Of a stretch of DNA of 64,000 bases, positions 10,023-17,350 are shown piece by piece. A model generated the notes under the pieces. That model was not told where the DNA came from. It worked only from the letters and a program-made list of their open reading frames with translations, and searched no databases. The stretch comes from Chryseobacterium sp. R2A-55 (GTDB lineage Bacteria > Bacteroidota > Bacteroidia > Flavobacteriales > Weeksellaceae), in the NCBI RefSeq assembly GCF_021401085.1, contig NZ_JACBFP010000005.1:1-64000 (forward strand). Reading direction: 5' to 3'. Numbering within the stretch: the stretch's first letter is position 1; every line of letters begins with the position of its first letter. A program made the translations under genes and the position numbers.

Positions 10023-10036
10023 CTAAATGCACAACA
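10023..10036 (-). repeat. Right terminal inverted repeat of the IS982-type element
   Basis: Exact inverse of the left arm. It stands 8 bases before the end of the WYL regulator gene, so the insertion just missed that gene's stop codon. Confidence 0.7.
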
Positions 10037-10044
10037 GGTTCTGA

Positions 10045-10962
10045 CTAATCTTTGTTCATCTCCTGGGCAGCAGAAAGAAATTTTAAATATTGTTCTCTCA
10101 CACTTTTCGGTTCCAAAATACGCAATCTTTCCGCATGAGTAAAAAGTTCCTGATAGAAATCGTAGGTAGGAATCAAAGTAATTTCAATCCGATATTCTTT
10201 TTTGTTGTCAACCAGTGTTTTTTGTGAATGATGTATAGGTAGGGATTTGACGAATTGTCCTTGCCATGCATCAAAAGAAAGAACCATTTTTTTTGGTTTT
10301 TCTCCCGAAGTAATAATTCCAAATGAATTGACAAACATCTTTTCTATATCAACTTCTGTTTTTTTGAAAGATTTCTTATGGATCTCCAGATCGGTCAAAC
10401 GGTCTAAACCATAGGTTTTGATGAAGAAACCTTCTTGATTACTTTCATTTGCTAACAAATACCAACGATTTCGGAATTCCTTTAATGCATAAGGCTCCAC
10501 AATTCTTTTTTGTGAAATTCCCTCATCATATTTGGTGTACTTAAAACTGATGAGCTTGGAATGTTTTATGGCATGAATAATTCCTTCCAAATTATGCAAA
10601 CCCGATGCCTGACGTTTTTCAAAAAACATGATTTTGGATTGATCCGCGGTTTTTTTATAGGCATTAACCAGCAATAAATTGTCGAAAATGCCTTTGGATT
10701 GCTCCAGATTTTCATCATCTGCAATTTGGTAAGTCATGGTTGAACGTTTAAATTTGGTTTCAATTCCGAAAAGATCAAAAAGCAAATTCCGATCCCGCTT
10801 GAAGGTTTTTTCGCTGAAAGCCAAGTCAGTGTCATAACCATCAATATGATGTTTTTCTTCTAAATATCTAAGGATTTCATGATAAGTTGCACCTTCATTT
10901 CCTCTTGTTTGAAGCAGATTTGAAATATGAATCAAACGCAGCATCTGGTCTCTTTTTGCCAT
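10045..10962 (-). CDS. WYL-domain transcriptional regulator
   Basis: 305 residues. An N-terminal winged helix (about 1-80; EILRYLEEKHHI ... FSEKTFKRDRNLLFDLFG) is followed by a WYL domain (about 130-210: ISFKYTKYDEG, RIVEPYALKEFRNRWYLLANE) and a C-terminal WCX-like extension. WYL regulators bind nucleic-acid or nucleotide ligands and often control defence operons (for example CapW and BrxR), though they also serve general roles. It lies downstream of the AAA+ gene cluster on the same strand but has its own promoter, which suits a repressor of that cluster. The regulatory target is inferred from position only. Confidence 0.85.
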   Translation of the reverse strand: MAKRDQMLRLIHISNLLQTRGNEGATYHEILRYLEEKHHIDGYDTDLAFSEKTFKRDRNLLFDLFGIETKFKRSTMTYQIADDENLEQSKGIFDNLLLVNAYKKTADQSKIMFFEKRQASGLHNLEGIIHAIKHSKLISFKYTKYDEGISQKRIVEPYALKEFRNRWYLLANESNQEGFFIKTYGLDRLTDLEIHKKSFKKTEVDIEKMFVNSFGIITSGEKPKKMVLSFDAWQGQFVKSLPIHHSQKTLVDNKKEYRIEITLIPTYDFYQELFTHAERLRILEPKSVREQYLKFLSAAQEMNKD

Positions 10963-10981
10963 TTCCCGGAATCTTATTGTA

Positions 10982-10989
10982 CAAATATA
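10982..10989 (-). promoter_or_regulatory. -7 box of the WYL regulator gene
   Basis: TATATTTG on the minus strand, a perfect Bacteroidota -7 element, 20 bases before the ATG. It shows that the regulator can be transcribed independently of the upstream AAA+ cluster. Confidence 0.5.
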
Positions 10990-11169
10990 TGGAAGTAAAC
11001 AGACAATTAAAGTCTATTAAATGTAAGAAATATAAAAATCTACAGAATATTTTTATTCTTTGTTTTGATGATGGATGGATTCCCACAATTCAATTGATCA
11101 AGCCTATTTTGATCACGTTCTTTTCTGGATATCATCTATAAATTTGCTTCGGATGTTTTTGTACAAAAT

Positions 11170-11349
11170 TCATTTTTTAAATATTTCTAAAAAATTCATT
11201 TTAAAAATAGTCAAATACTGGTCATTAAGAAAAGAGTTTACTAAATTTTCACAGACGCCTTTTTTCCCTGACCATTGGTATTTTTGGAAAGAATTGACGA
11301 CGGAGAAATTAACCCCAACGGACAATAGAAGTCGTTTTACCTTACTCAT
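11170..11349 (-). CDS. Small hypothetical ORF at the end of the AAA+ gene cluster
   Basis: 59 codons from the ATG at 11347-11349 to TGA at 11170-11172, beginning 8 bases after the stop of the 176-residue gene and on the same strand. The product is basic, begins MSKVKRLLLSVGVNFS and ends LEIFKK. No domain or signal peptide is recognised. Tight spacing to the upstream gene is the main support; no comparative evidence is available. Between its end and the WYL gene lie about 200 bases without features. Confidence 0.4.
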   Translation of the reverse strand: MSKVKRLLLSVGVNFSVVNSFQKYQWSGKKGVCENLVNSFLNDQYLTIFKMNFLEIFKK

Positions 11350-11357
11350 TTTAATTT

Positions 11358-11888
11358 TTACAAGTTTCTGATTTTTTCTATGAATTCTTCAGTCAATTCA
11401 AATCGAAAATTATTTAAGAAAATTTGTGCGCAATGTTCTTCTAAATCAAAATATTGCATTGCACGAAGATCCAATTTCTTAATCGATTCTATGAAGCCAA
11501 AATGCCGTGGAAAGATTTTCAGAATATTTCTTTGTTCGAGTGACCTAATTTCTTCAGTCATTTGCAATAAATCAAAATCATCCAAATATAGATTTGCCAA
11601 AACTCTTTCAGGAGATATAAAATAGGTGTTAATATCACTGTACTCATAGTATTCCATTAAGACTCCGTATGAGACAAGCGCGGAATCCTCGGAAATTCCC
11701 AATAATTTCGAAAGGTATCTTATCTCAGTTGAAAGATGCTTTTTCAATTCTGTCTTACCGTTTTTCTCTATTTTCATTGTAATTTCCTCCGTTCCAGGCT
11801 GAAGTTTGAATCTTCCAAATTCCTTCAGTTTTTGATCTGCTTTCAGCAGCATTTCATAAAATTGTCGGTAGTTTTCGGTCATCATCAA
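11358..11888 (-). CDS. Unknown helical protein, paralogue of its upstream neighbour
   Basis: 176 residues, all-helical in appearance, no known family. A central stretch (EIRYLSKLLGISEDSALVSY ... EEIRSLEQRNILKIF) aligns with the upstream 177-residue protein (ELQWLSKYFSISKRAGFVLY ... LEEKNIIVI) and with residues 35-100 of the AAA+ protein (DLENLSNYLGLTELQSLIFA ... LFERKLLKKE). Both small proteins end alike (FELTEEFIEKIRNL against FEFTESFIHKLNHF). The start offers three consecutive ATGs; the first overlaps the upstream stop by 4 bases (ATGA), implying translational coupling. It probably pairs with its paralogue or docks on the ATPase; function unknown. Confidence 0.75.
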   Translation of the reverse strand: MMMTENYRQFYEMLLKADQKLKEFGRFKLQPGTEEITMKIEKNGKTELKKHLSTEIRYLSKLLGISEDSALVSYGVLMEYYEYSDINTYFISPERVLANLYLDDFDLLQMTEEIRSLEQRNILKIFPRHFGFIESIKKLDLRAMQYFDLEEHCAQIFLNNFRFELTEEFIEKIRNL

Positions 11889-12418
11889 AAGTGATTTAGT
11901 TTATGAATAAATGACTCAGTGAATTCAAACTTCTTATTTGCAAAAGGAACGAAAGAGGGTTTCACTTTTACCAAATAATATTTGTGCTCAAAAGTATCTG
12001 ATGCATTAATCACCGGAACTAAATAATGCTCAACTTCAGTAATTACGATGATGTTCTTTTCTTCCAGCTCGAAAATTGCTTCCCGCAAATCCAGAACCGT
12101 GGCATCATAAATATCGACAAAAATATTTTTTTTAATATCTGAAATACTGATGTAATTTGATTTGATTACACCACTTTGCAAATAGATTCTCAGAAGCGAA
12201 TAAAGAACGAATCCCGCCCTCTTTGAAATTGAAAAATATTTCGATAACCATTGAAGCTCTTCATCCAAGATGTTTTCAAGTTTATTTAATGAATCAATTC
12301 GGCTATCCCAATATTCCTCATAATCTTCAATCGCAAAGAAAAATTCCCTGTCTTTTCTCAAAATTTTGAGTTCAATTCTTGTAATTAGGTCAAACAGCTG
12401 TTCAAGATTAGTTGTCAT
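11885..12418 (-). CDS. Unknown helical protein, paralogue of its downstream neighbour
   Basis: 177 residues when started at the ATG at 12416-12418 (MTTNLEQLF...). A longer frame reaches 12490, but that would overlap the AAA+ gene by about 60 bases and read its C-terminal codons out of frame, so I prefer the shorter form, which leaves a 10-base gap. Similar in length and in its central LSKYF.IS module to the 176-residue downstream protein. No catalytic motif, membrane segment or signal peptide is visible. It belongs to a compact minus-strand cluster with the AAA+ gene. Confidence 0.75.
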   Translation of the reverse strand: MTTNLEQLFDLITRIELKILRKDREFFFAIEDYEEYWDSRIDSLNKLENILDEELQWLSKYFSISKRAGFVLYSLLRIYLQSGVIKSNYISISDIKKNIFVDIYDATVLDLREAIFELEEKNIIVITEVEHYLVPVINASDTFEHKYYLVKVKPSFVPFANKKFEFTESFIHKLNHF

Positions 12419-12428
12419 ATCAATTATT

Positions 12429-14081
12429 TTAAAACCCAATTTTCTTTGCTTCAGTTTTTTCCGTCCATTTCTCACTTCGGCACATTCCATCTACTGAATC
12501 AAAAGTCGGTTTCTCACCATTTATGATCTCATTCATCAAAGATTTTCTCGCAATATTTTCCATTTCTCCGCCTGTAAACTCAAAACTTTCGGCAAGCTTC
12601 AAACATTCATTTTTAGATAAAAACGGCAGCTTACTTTTCCAAATTTTTGCGGAATTGTCCATGTTTGGTTTTTCCAGTCTCACTTTAAACAGGAATCTTC
12701 TTTCGAAAGCAGAATCCATGTTTTCAACCAAATTTGTTGTGGCGAAAAGGATTCCGTCAAACATCTCCAATTCTTCAAGTAAAATATTCTGAATTGCATT
12801 TTCAGTGTCAGCAACTCTTGAGCTTCCTGCAGATTTTCTTTTTCCAATCACCGCATCCGCTTCGTTGAATAAGAGAATCGGACACTTCTTTTCGGTTTTT
12901 TTAAATTCCTCGTAATTGGTGAAAATTCTTTTTACCAACTTCTGACTTTCGCCAAACCACATGCTTTTCGTCTCTGAAATATCGACTTTGAAAATATTTC
13001 TTCCACTTTCTTTTGCAATTTGATAAACGCTTTCGGTTTTTCCAGTTCCCGGATCTCCGTGGAGAAGTACTGTAATTCCCAATGGCATTGCTTTTTCTTT
13101 TAGTACGGACTGAAGTTCTTTGAATTTATTTTCTTCCACAGCATTCTTAATAATTTGAATTTGCGGAATTTCGCTGTCATTATAAAAAAGGTCTTTTTTC
13201 TGAATATTCTTTTGCAGGAGAAGTCTGTTGTTTTCATCATCAAAATATTCAAGTTCCACTTTTTCATGCTCTTTCAGAAATTCTATCACGTGTTTGGACA
13301 GCTTTGCTTCGGTTTGATTTCTGAATTTTTCTTTGGAGAACTCAACCAGATTTAAAGTTGTTAATTTCGTGTGTCCATCCAGTAGAAATTTAAACAGTCG
13401 AATTGATTCTGACCTGCGTTTGTCAAAATCTTCCACGGTTCTGTGAACAGATGTGTTGAAGTTATTATCTCCTCTGCGAATGGCATCCCACAAGGTGTCA
13501 AGAAAAAAATAAGTCTCAAAATCATTCAGTTTCCAATTCTTGATTTGCTTAACCATGGGCAAATTTTCGTTATCATTCAGCAACTCGCCGGTGCGATGTA
13601 TAAATTCGTGTTTGGCAATCTTGTCGTCATCGAAGCGATCACTGAGCGCGTCAAATTCCTCCAGGATATCGGTTAATAAAACTGAATCTTTTTTTTCTTC
13701 AGCAATTTTGATATTCCCGGAAATCGCACTGATCACGGAATTTTCAATCTTAAAATCCATCCGATTTTCATCGAAACGTCGCTCCTTTTTCAAGAGTTTT
13801 CTTTCGAACAACACATTGACATCTTTCCTGTAGCGAATAATCGAATATTCCGCCATTCCAAAATGTCTGAACACCCGAATAACTTGAGCATCGTCGTAAC
13901 CCAAAATAAAACAATTGGCAAATATCAAACTTTGCAATTCGGTCAGTCCCAAATAATTTGAAAGATTTTCCAGATCTGTTTTCAGTAACTCGAAAAGTGG
14001 GTCACGCAAATGCGAATCTTCAGAGTGTTTGTAGATTCTTTCGATACAATCCAAAACATTGAAATTTACTTTTGTTTCCAT
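12429..14081 (-). CDS. AAA+ ATPase of an unrecognised gene cluster
   Basis: 550 residues. A helical N-terminal region of about 330 residues precedes a classical AAA+ module (Cdc48/FtsH-like): Walker A HGDPGTGKTE at about 341-350, Walker B PILLFNEADA at about 401-410, sensor 1 ATTN near 447-450, arginine fingers FERRF near 459-463, then a lid with ENIARKSL. The Walker B reads NEAD where many relatives have DEAD/DEID, but the Glu is kept. N-terminal residues 35-100 resemble the two small proteins encoded next, so these may be adaptors built from the same module. No protease or nuclease domain is attached. Substrate remodelling or unfolding is the likely activity; the biological role is unknown. 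Confidence 0.8.
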   Translation of the reverse strand: METKVNFNVLDCIERIYKHSEDSHLRDPLFELLKTDLENLSNYLGLTELQSLIFANCFILGYDDAQVIRVFRHFGMAEYSIIRYRKDVNVLFERKLLKKERRFDENRMDFKIENSVISAISGNIKIAEEKKDSVLLTDILEEFDALSDRFDDDKIAKHEFIHRTGELLNDNENLPMVKQIKNWKLNDFETYFFLDTLWDAIRRGDNNFNTSVHRTVEDFDKRRSESIRLFKFLLDGHTKLTTLNLVEFSKEKFRNQTEAKLSKHVIEFLKEHEKVELEYFDDENNRLLLQKNIQKKDLFYNDSEIPQIQIIKNAVEENKFKELQSVLKEKAMPLGITVLLHGDPGTGKTESVYQIAKESGRNIFKVDISETKSMWFGESQKLVKRIFTNYEEFKKTEKKCPILLFNEADAVIGKRKSAGSSRVADTENAIQNILLEELEMFDGILFATTNLVENMDSAFERRFLFKVRLEKPNMDNSAKIWKSKLPFLSKNECLKLAESFEFTGGEMENIARKSLMNEIINGEKPTFDSVDGMCRSEKWTEKTEAKKIGF

Positions 14082-14101
14082 AATGTTGAAATTTTATGGT
14101 A

Positions 14102-14109
14102 CAAAGATG
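14102..14109 (-). promoter_or_regulatory. Possible -7 box of the AAA+ gene cluster
   Basis: CATCTTTG on the minus strand matches TAnnTTTG at 7 of 8 positions and lies 20 bases before the ATG, the same spacing seen at several promoters here. Weak by itself. Confidence 0.3.
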
Positions 14110-14831
14110 AGTTTTCAAATAGCCGAAATAGGTCCGTTTGCCTGGGAGTTTTTTATTTAAGATTTCTTTCGCAAGCCGAGAAATTCTTCCAGTCTTAGTT
14201 AGTTGGCTGAAAGTTGTATTTTTTCAACTAAACTTCCTGTCCGGTTTTTGGGGGGAGCTATAGTGGTGGCAAAGGTTTTAAGAAAGCAATACCCACCATT
14301 CACTACTTCATCAGGGAAGAAATAATTACCTCGCGCCAAAGAGCATTTTGGATTTGGTATTCCCATATTTGTGCGAAATTTCTTGGGTTTTTCACCCATT
14401 TTTTTAGTTGCATTTCAAAAAAATAGGCGTAACTTTACCACAGTTAATCATCTGGAATTGTTGTTAAGTGATGGATTCTGATGATTTTGAACAACGATGA
14501 TCCCTCTATGTAGGGGGGAGTTTTATTCCGGTTCCGGAGATCAGATTTCCCGGGATTTTTCCAGAGGTCTTTCGATTATGACTTTCGGATGAAACTTCGT
14601 GTTTTGTTGATTTTTTCACAATGCTTCTTGCCATGAATTATATATGGGTTTGATATGAGGTATCCATGAATGGGCTATGAAGCATCTACGGGTGAGGAAT
14701 TGGTAAAAATATCTTTGGTTGTTTAAGAATTTGGCAATTGTTTAAGTGGAGCGCTAAGAAGTCCATTCCCCAAAACCTCCGGCTTCGGCGCGCCATTCCT
14801 CCACCATGGCATTGCTTGACCATGTTTTCGG
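14110..14831. other. Intergenic stretch without a supported gene
   Basis: About 720 bases between the AAA+ cluster and the S24 regulator. A 66-codon minus-strand frame (14199-14399) has no recognisable similarity. The section near 14755-14815, with CCGGCTTCGGCGCGCC, is GC-richer and looks like an intergenic palindromic repeat. No RNA gene was recognised. Confidence 0.4.
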
Positions 14832-15593
14832 CTATTTTTTCTTCAAACCCGCAATCTCGCTCTTCAATTCCAAAAACAGTTCCCGAAGGTTTTTCTGTTC
14901 AAACTCGTCGGGCTCATATTCTTTGGTGCTGATGCTGCAGGCAAACTCCCATATTTCCCTGATTTCGGTTAAAGGAATTTTCAGGGGTTCATAGAAGCTG
15001 TTGTCGGATTTGACGCAGATGAAATTTCCCTCGTGAAACTGAAACCTCTTGTAAACAATTCCATCATTGATGGTGATGAAGATATAGGTTTTATCGGTTT
15101 TCAGATCGGCAATATTTTCCACATATTCGCCCACGATGAAGGTTCCGTCTTTGTAAGGCGGCATGGAATCGCCACCTGCCGGAAATGCGCGAAACTTTCC
15201 GTTGCGCAAAAATGGCAGCGAAACCGTCTGCAGGCTTTCTATATATTCGGGGTCATTGTAGCCGTTCAAATAGCCCATTGATGCTTTTTCGGGGATGATT
15301 TCAATTTTGTTTTCGCCTTTGGAATCCACCACCACCGGAAGCAGGATTCTGTTTTCAGCAATTTGGAGCATATCGTCAACGGGGTATTTTCTGATATCCA
15401 CGCTCACCAACAGATCGATGCTGAGGTTAAAATATTTTGAAATCCGCATGAGCAACTCAATGGGTGGTTCCGAGGTTCCGTCTTCGTATTTCACGTACCG
15501 GCTTCTGGTAATAATTAAGTCGTCCGCAAGCTTTTGTTGGGATAAATTTCTTCTGGTTCTTAAAACCCTGATGTTATCTGAAAAAACTGACAT
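14832..15593 (-). CDS. XRE/S24 (CI/LexA-like) regulator of the mutagenesis cassette
   Basis: 253 residues from the ATG at 15593 (MSVFSDNIRVL); an upstream in-frame ATG would add 21 residues with no HTH homology, so it was rejected. An N-terminal XRE helix-turn-helix (about 7-60: RNLSQQKLADDLIITRSRYV) is joined to a C-terminal S24 peptidase domain with catalytic Ser143 (GGDSMPPY) and Lys182 (GIVYKRF). The expected self-cleavage site lies at KASMGYLNGY (about 103-112), where the usual Ala-Gly pair reads Met-Gly. Such proteins repress error-prone polymerase genes until RecA triggers self-cleavage. It diverges from dinB, its probable target. Confidence 0.82.
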   Translation of the reverse strand: MSVFSDNIRVLRTRRNLSQQKLADDLIITRSRYVKYEDGTSEPPIELLMRISKYFNLSIDLLVSVDIRKYPVDDMLQIAENRILLPVVVDSKGENKIEIIPEKASMGYLNGYNDPEYIESLQTVSLPFLRNGKFRAFPAGGDSMPPYKDGTFIVGEYVENIADLKTDKTYIFITINDGIVYKRFQFHEGNFICVKSDNSFYEPLKIPLTEIREIWEFACSISTKEYEPDEFEQKNLRELFLELKSEIAGLKKK

Positions 15594-15830
15594 TGTTATA
15601 AATTGGGACAACAAATTTAGGTAAATTGTTACAAATCTGCAATAGCTTTGCAGCAAGAAAATAGAGCGACTTCGTCGGGATTCCCCGTTTCTCGGAATGA
15701 CAACGAAATTTCAATGCTGATTGATGAAGAATCACAGAATTGGTCATTCACCATTCACTTTTAAAAGAAAATGGACAGCGAAGCGATGCACCCGAAGAAA
15801 TTAACCCTGCAGCGATTAAATCATTCTGTT

Positions 15831-15853
15831 GGACCAGTTGCGACCGGTCCCTA
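15831..15853 (-). repeat. REP-like palindromic repeat upstream of dinB
   Basis: On the minus strand it reads TAGGGACCGGTCGCAACTGG followed by TCC, nearly the same as the element at 17063-17085 downstream of dinB (first 14 bases identical). The core GGACCGGTCGC...GGTCC can fold on itself. It lies inside the spurious 5' extension of the dinB frame, one reason for choosing the later start. Confidence 0.55.
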
Positions 15854-15863
15854 TAAACCCCTC

Positions 15864-17000
15864 ATGAAACGCGCCATCGCACATATGGATCTGGACACCT
15901 TTTTCGTTTCCTGCGAAAGGGTGAAACATTCTGAGCTCATCGGGAAACCCATCATTATTGGTGGTGGGGACCGCGGTGTGGTGGCATCGTGTTCTTATGA
16001 GGCGCGGTTTTTCGGGGTGCGTTCCGCAATGCCGATGAAGATGGCATTAAGGCTTTGTCCCGATGCTAAAGTGATCCGCGGCGATATGGAGCTGTATTCC
16101 AAAATGTCTCAGGAAGTTACCGAAATCATCAGTGAAAAAGTTCCGGTTGTGGAGAAAGCGAGTGTGGATGAATTCTACCTGGACCTTTCCGGAATGGACC
16201 GGTTTTTCGGGTGTTATCAGTGGGCGACGGAAATTGCCGAATCGGTGACGAAGAATACGGGACTGCCGATTTCCTTCGCATTGTCCACCAACAAGACTGT
16301 TTCCAAAATCGGAACCGGCGAGTCCAAACCTGTGGGAAGACTTGAAATCCGCGAAAATTTGGTGAAACCGTTTCTCAATCCGCTTTCGATAAGGAAAATT
16401 CCGATGGTGGGAAATGTGACCTTTCAGCTGCTTTCCAGAATTGGAATCCGCAAAATCCAGACTTTATCTGAAATGCCGGTGGATCTTCTGCAGCAGCTCA
16501 TCGGGAAAAGCGGAACCGAACTCTGGAAAAAAGCCAATGGGATTGATGAAACTCCCGTGGTGCAATATTCTGAAAGAAAATCGATCTCCACCGAGACCAC
16601 GTTTTCGCAGGACAGCATCGATGTGGGCCACATGAAAAGTATTTTATCTAAAATGGTGGAGGAACTCTGCTTTCAGCTTCGGAAGGAGCAGTGGCTGACT
16701 TCTGTGGTGACGGTGAAAATCCGCTATGCGAATTTCGATACCGAAACCAAACAGGTGAAAATTCCCTACACTGCGGTAGATCACACGATTTCACGATACG
16801 TTCTGGAACTTTTCAAAAAGCTCTATACCCGAAGAATGCGGCTTCGGCTCATCGGGATCCGTTTTTCGGGCCTCGTCCACGGAAACCACCAGATGAACCT
16901 TTTCGAGGACACCGAGGAACTCATCAATCTTTACCAGGCGATGGACAGGATGAAGGTGCGGTTTGGGAAAAATGCGGTGGGAAGAGCGAGTGGGTTTTGA
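15864..17000 (+). CDS. dinB: Y-family DNA polymerase IV (DinB-like)
   Basis: 378 residues from ATG 15864 (MKRAIAHMDLDTFFVSCERV). The frame is open back to 15771, but those 31 codons cover a palindromic repeat and lack homology. Catalytic residues are intact: D9 in HMDLDTFF and D102-E103 in ASVDEFYLDLSG; the steric region ASCSYEARFFGVRSAMP is typical. The C-terminus carries a beta-clamp motif QMNLF followed by a helical tail. It performs translesion synthesis. In many Bacteroidota an S24 regulator, a DinB/UmuC-like polymerase and a DnaE2-like polymerase occur together as here, forming an SOS mutagenesis cassette. Confidence 0.9.
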   Translation: MKRAIAHMDLDTFFVSCERVKHSELIGKPIIIGGGDRGVVASCSYEARFFGVRSAMPMKMALRLCPDAKVIRGDMELYSKMSQEVTEIISEKVPVVEKASVDEFYLDLSGMDRFFGCYQWATEIAESVTKNTGLPISFALSTNKTVSKIGTGESKPVGRLEIRENLVKPFLNPLSIRKIPMVGNVTFQLLSRIGIRKIQTLSEMPVDLLQQLIGKSGTELWKKANGIDETPVVQYSERKSISTETTFSQDSIDVGHMKSILSKMVEELCFQLRKEQWLTSVVTVKIRYANFDTETKQVKIPYTAVDHTISRYVLELFKKLYTRRMRLRLIGIRFSGLVHGNHQMNLFEDTEELINLYQAMDRMKVRFGKNAVGRASGF

Positions 17001-17350
17001 TTCCGGCAGCTATCGGAGGAGTGGTGGAGCGGAGGGGGGAGTGGGAGTGTTGGAGTGGTTTGTAGGGACCGGTCGCGACCTGTTCAATAGATTGATTTTA
17101 AATGGTTTAACCGCTGAAATGTCAGTTTCTCTCAGTAAATCGCTTCGCTGTGCATTTTCAACAGAAGGGACTTTCCTCTGCTGTCTGTCGGCAGGCGGGA
17201 TTGGAGGGCCGGTTTCGATGCCGGTAGAAGACGGGGTGGTGAAAACCTAAACTTTAAACCGTTAAACAGCCTTAAACCATAAAAAACAACTTTAAACAAT
17301 TAAAACTTTTGCAGCCACCTGTATCCATTGCACCCTTTAAAATACACAAA
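17001..17350. other. Intergenic region between dinB and dnaE2
   Basis: Contains the second REP-like palindrome (17063-17085) and otherwise non-conserved sequence; open frames in it have no protein-like character. Promoter elements for dnaE2 may lie near 17270-17340, where the DNA becomes AT-rich, but no clear TAnnTTTG box is seen. Confidence 0.4.
17063..17085 (+). repeat. REP-like palindromic repeat downstream of dinB
   Basis: Starts TAGGGACCGGTCGCGACC; inverted copy of the element at 15831-15853. The core GGTCGCGACC is a perfect 10-base palindrome. Elements of this look recur between genes in many bacterial genomes; only two copies are visible in this window. Confidence 0.6.

Larger units (their letters stand above)
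9059..10036. mobile_element. IS982-family insertion sequence, complete
   Basis: A single transposase gene is bounded by perfect 14-base inverted repeats: TGTTGTGCATTTAG at 9059-9072 and its complement at 10023-10036. The arms extend to about 18 bases (9055 and 10040) if one mismatch is allowed. I see no clear target duplication: the flanks next to either choice of end do not match over 6-8 bases. The element lies between hipA and the WYL regulator and appears intact. Confidence 0.8.

Noticed and set aside
12419-12490. Longer start for the 177-residue protein
   Set aside because: It would overlap the end of the AAA+ gene and read its codons out of frame; the ATG at 12418 gives a normal gap and a length matching the paralogue.
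14199-14399. 66-codon minus-strand frame in the gap after the AAA+ cluster
   Set aside because: No family, no upstream promoter and composition like intergenic DNA; kept only as a remark in the gap entry.
15771-15863. N-terminal extension of dinB
   Set aside because: The 31 extra codons cover a palindromic repeat and have no polymerase homology; the ATG at 15864 begins the conserved sequence.
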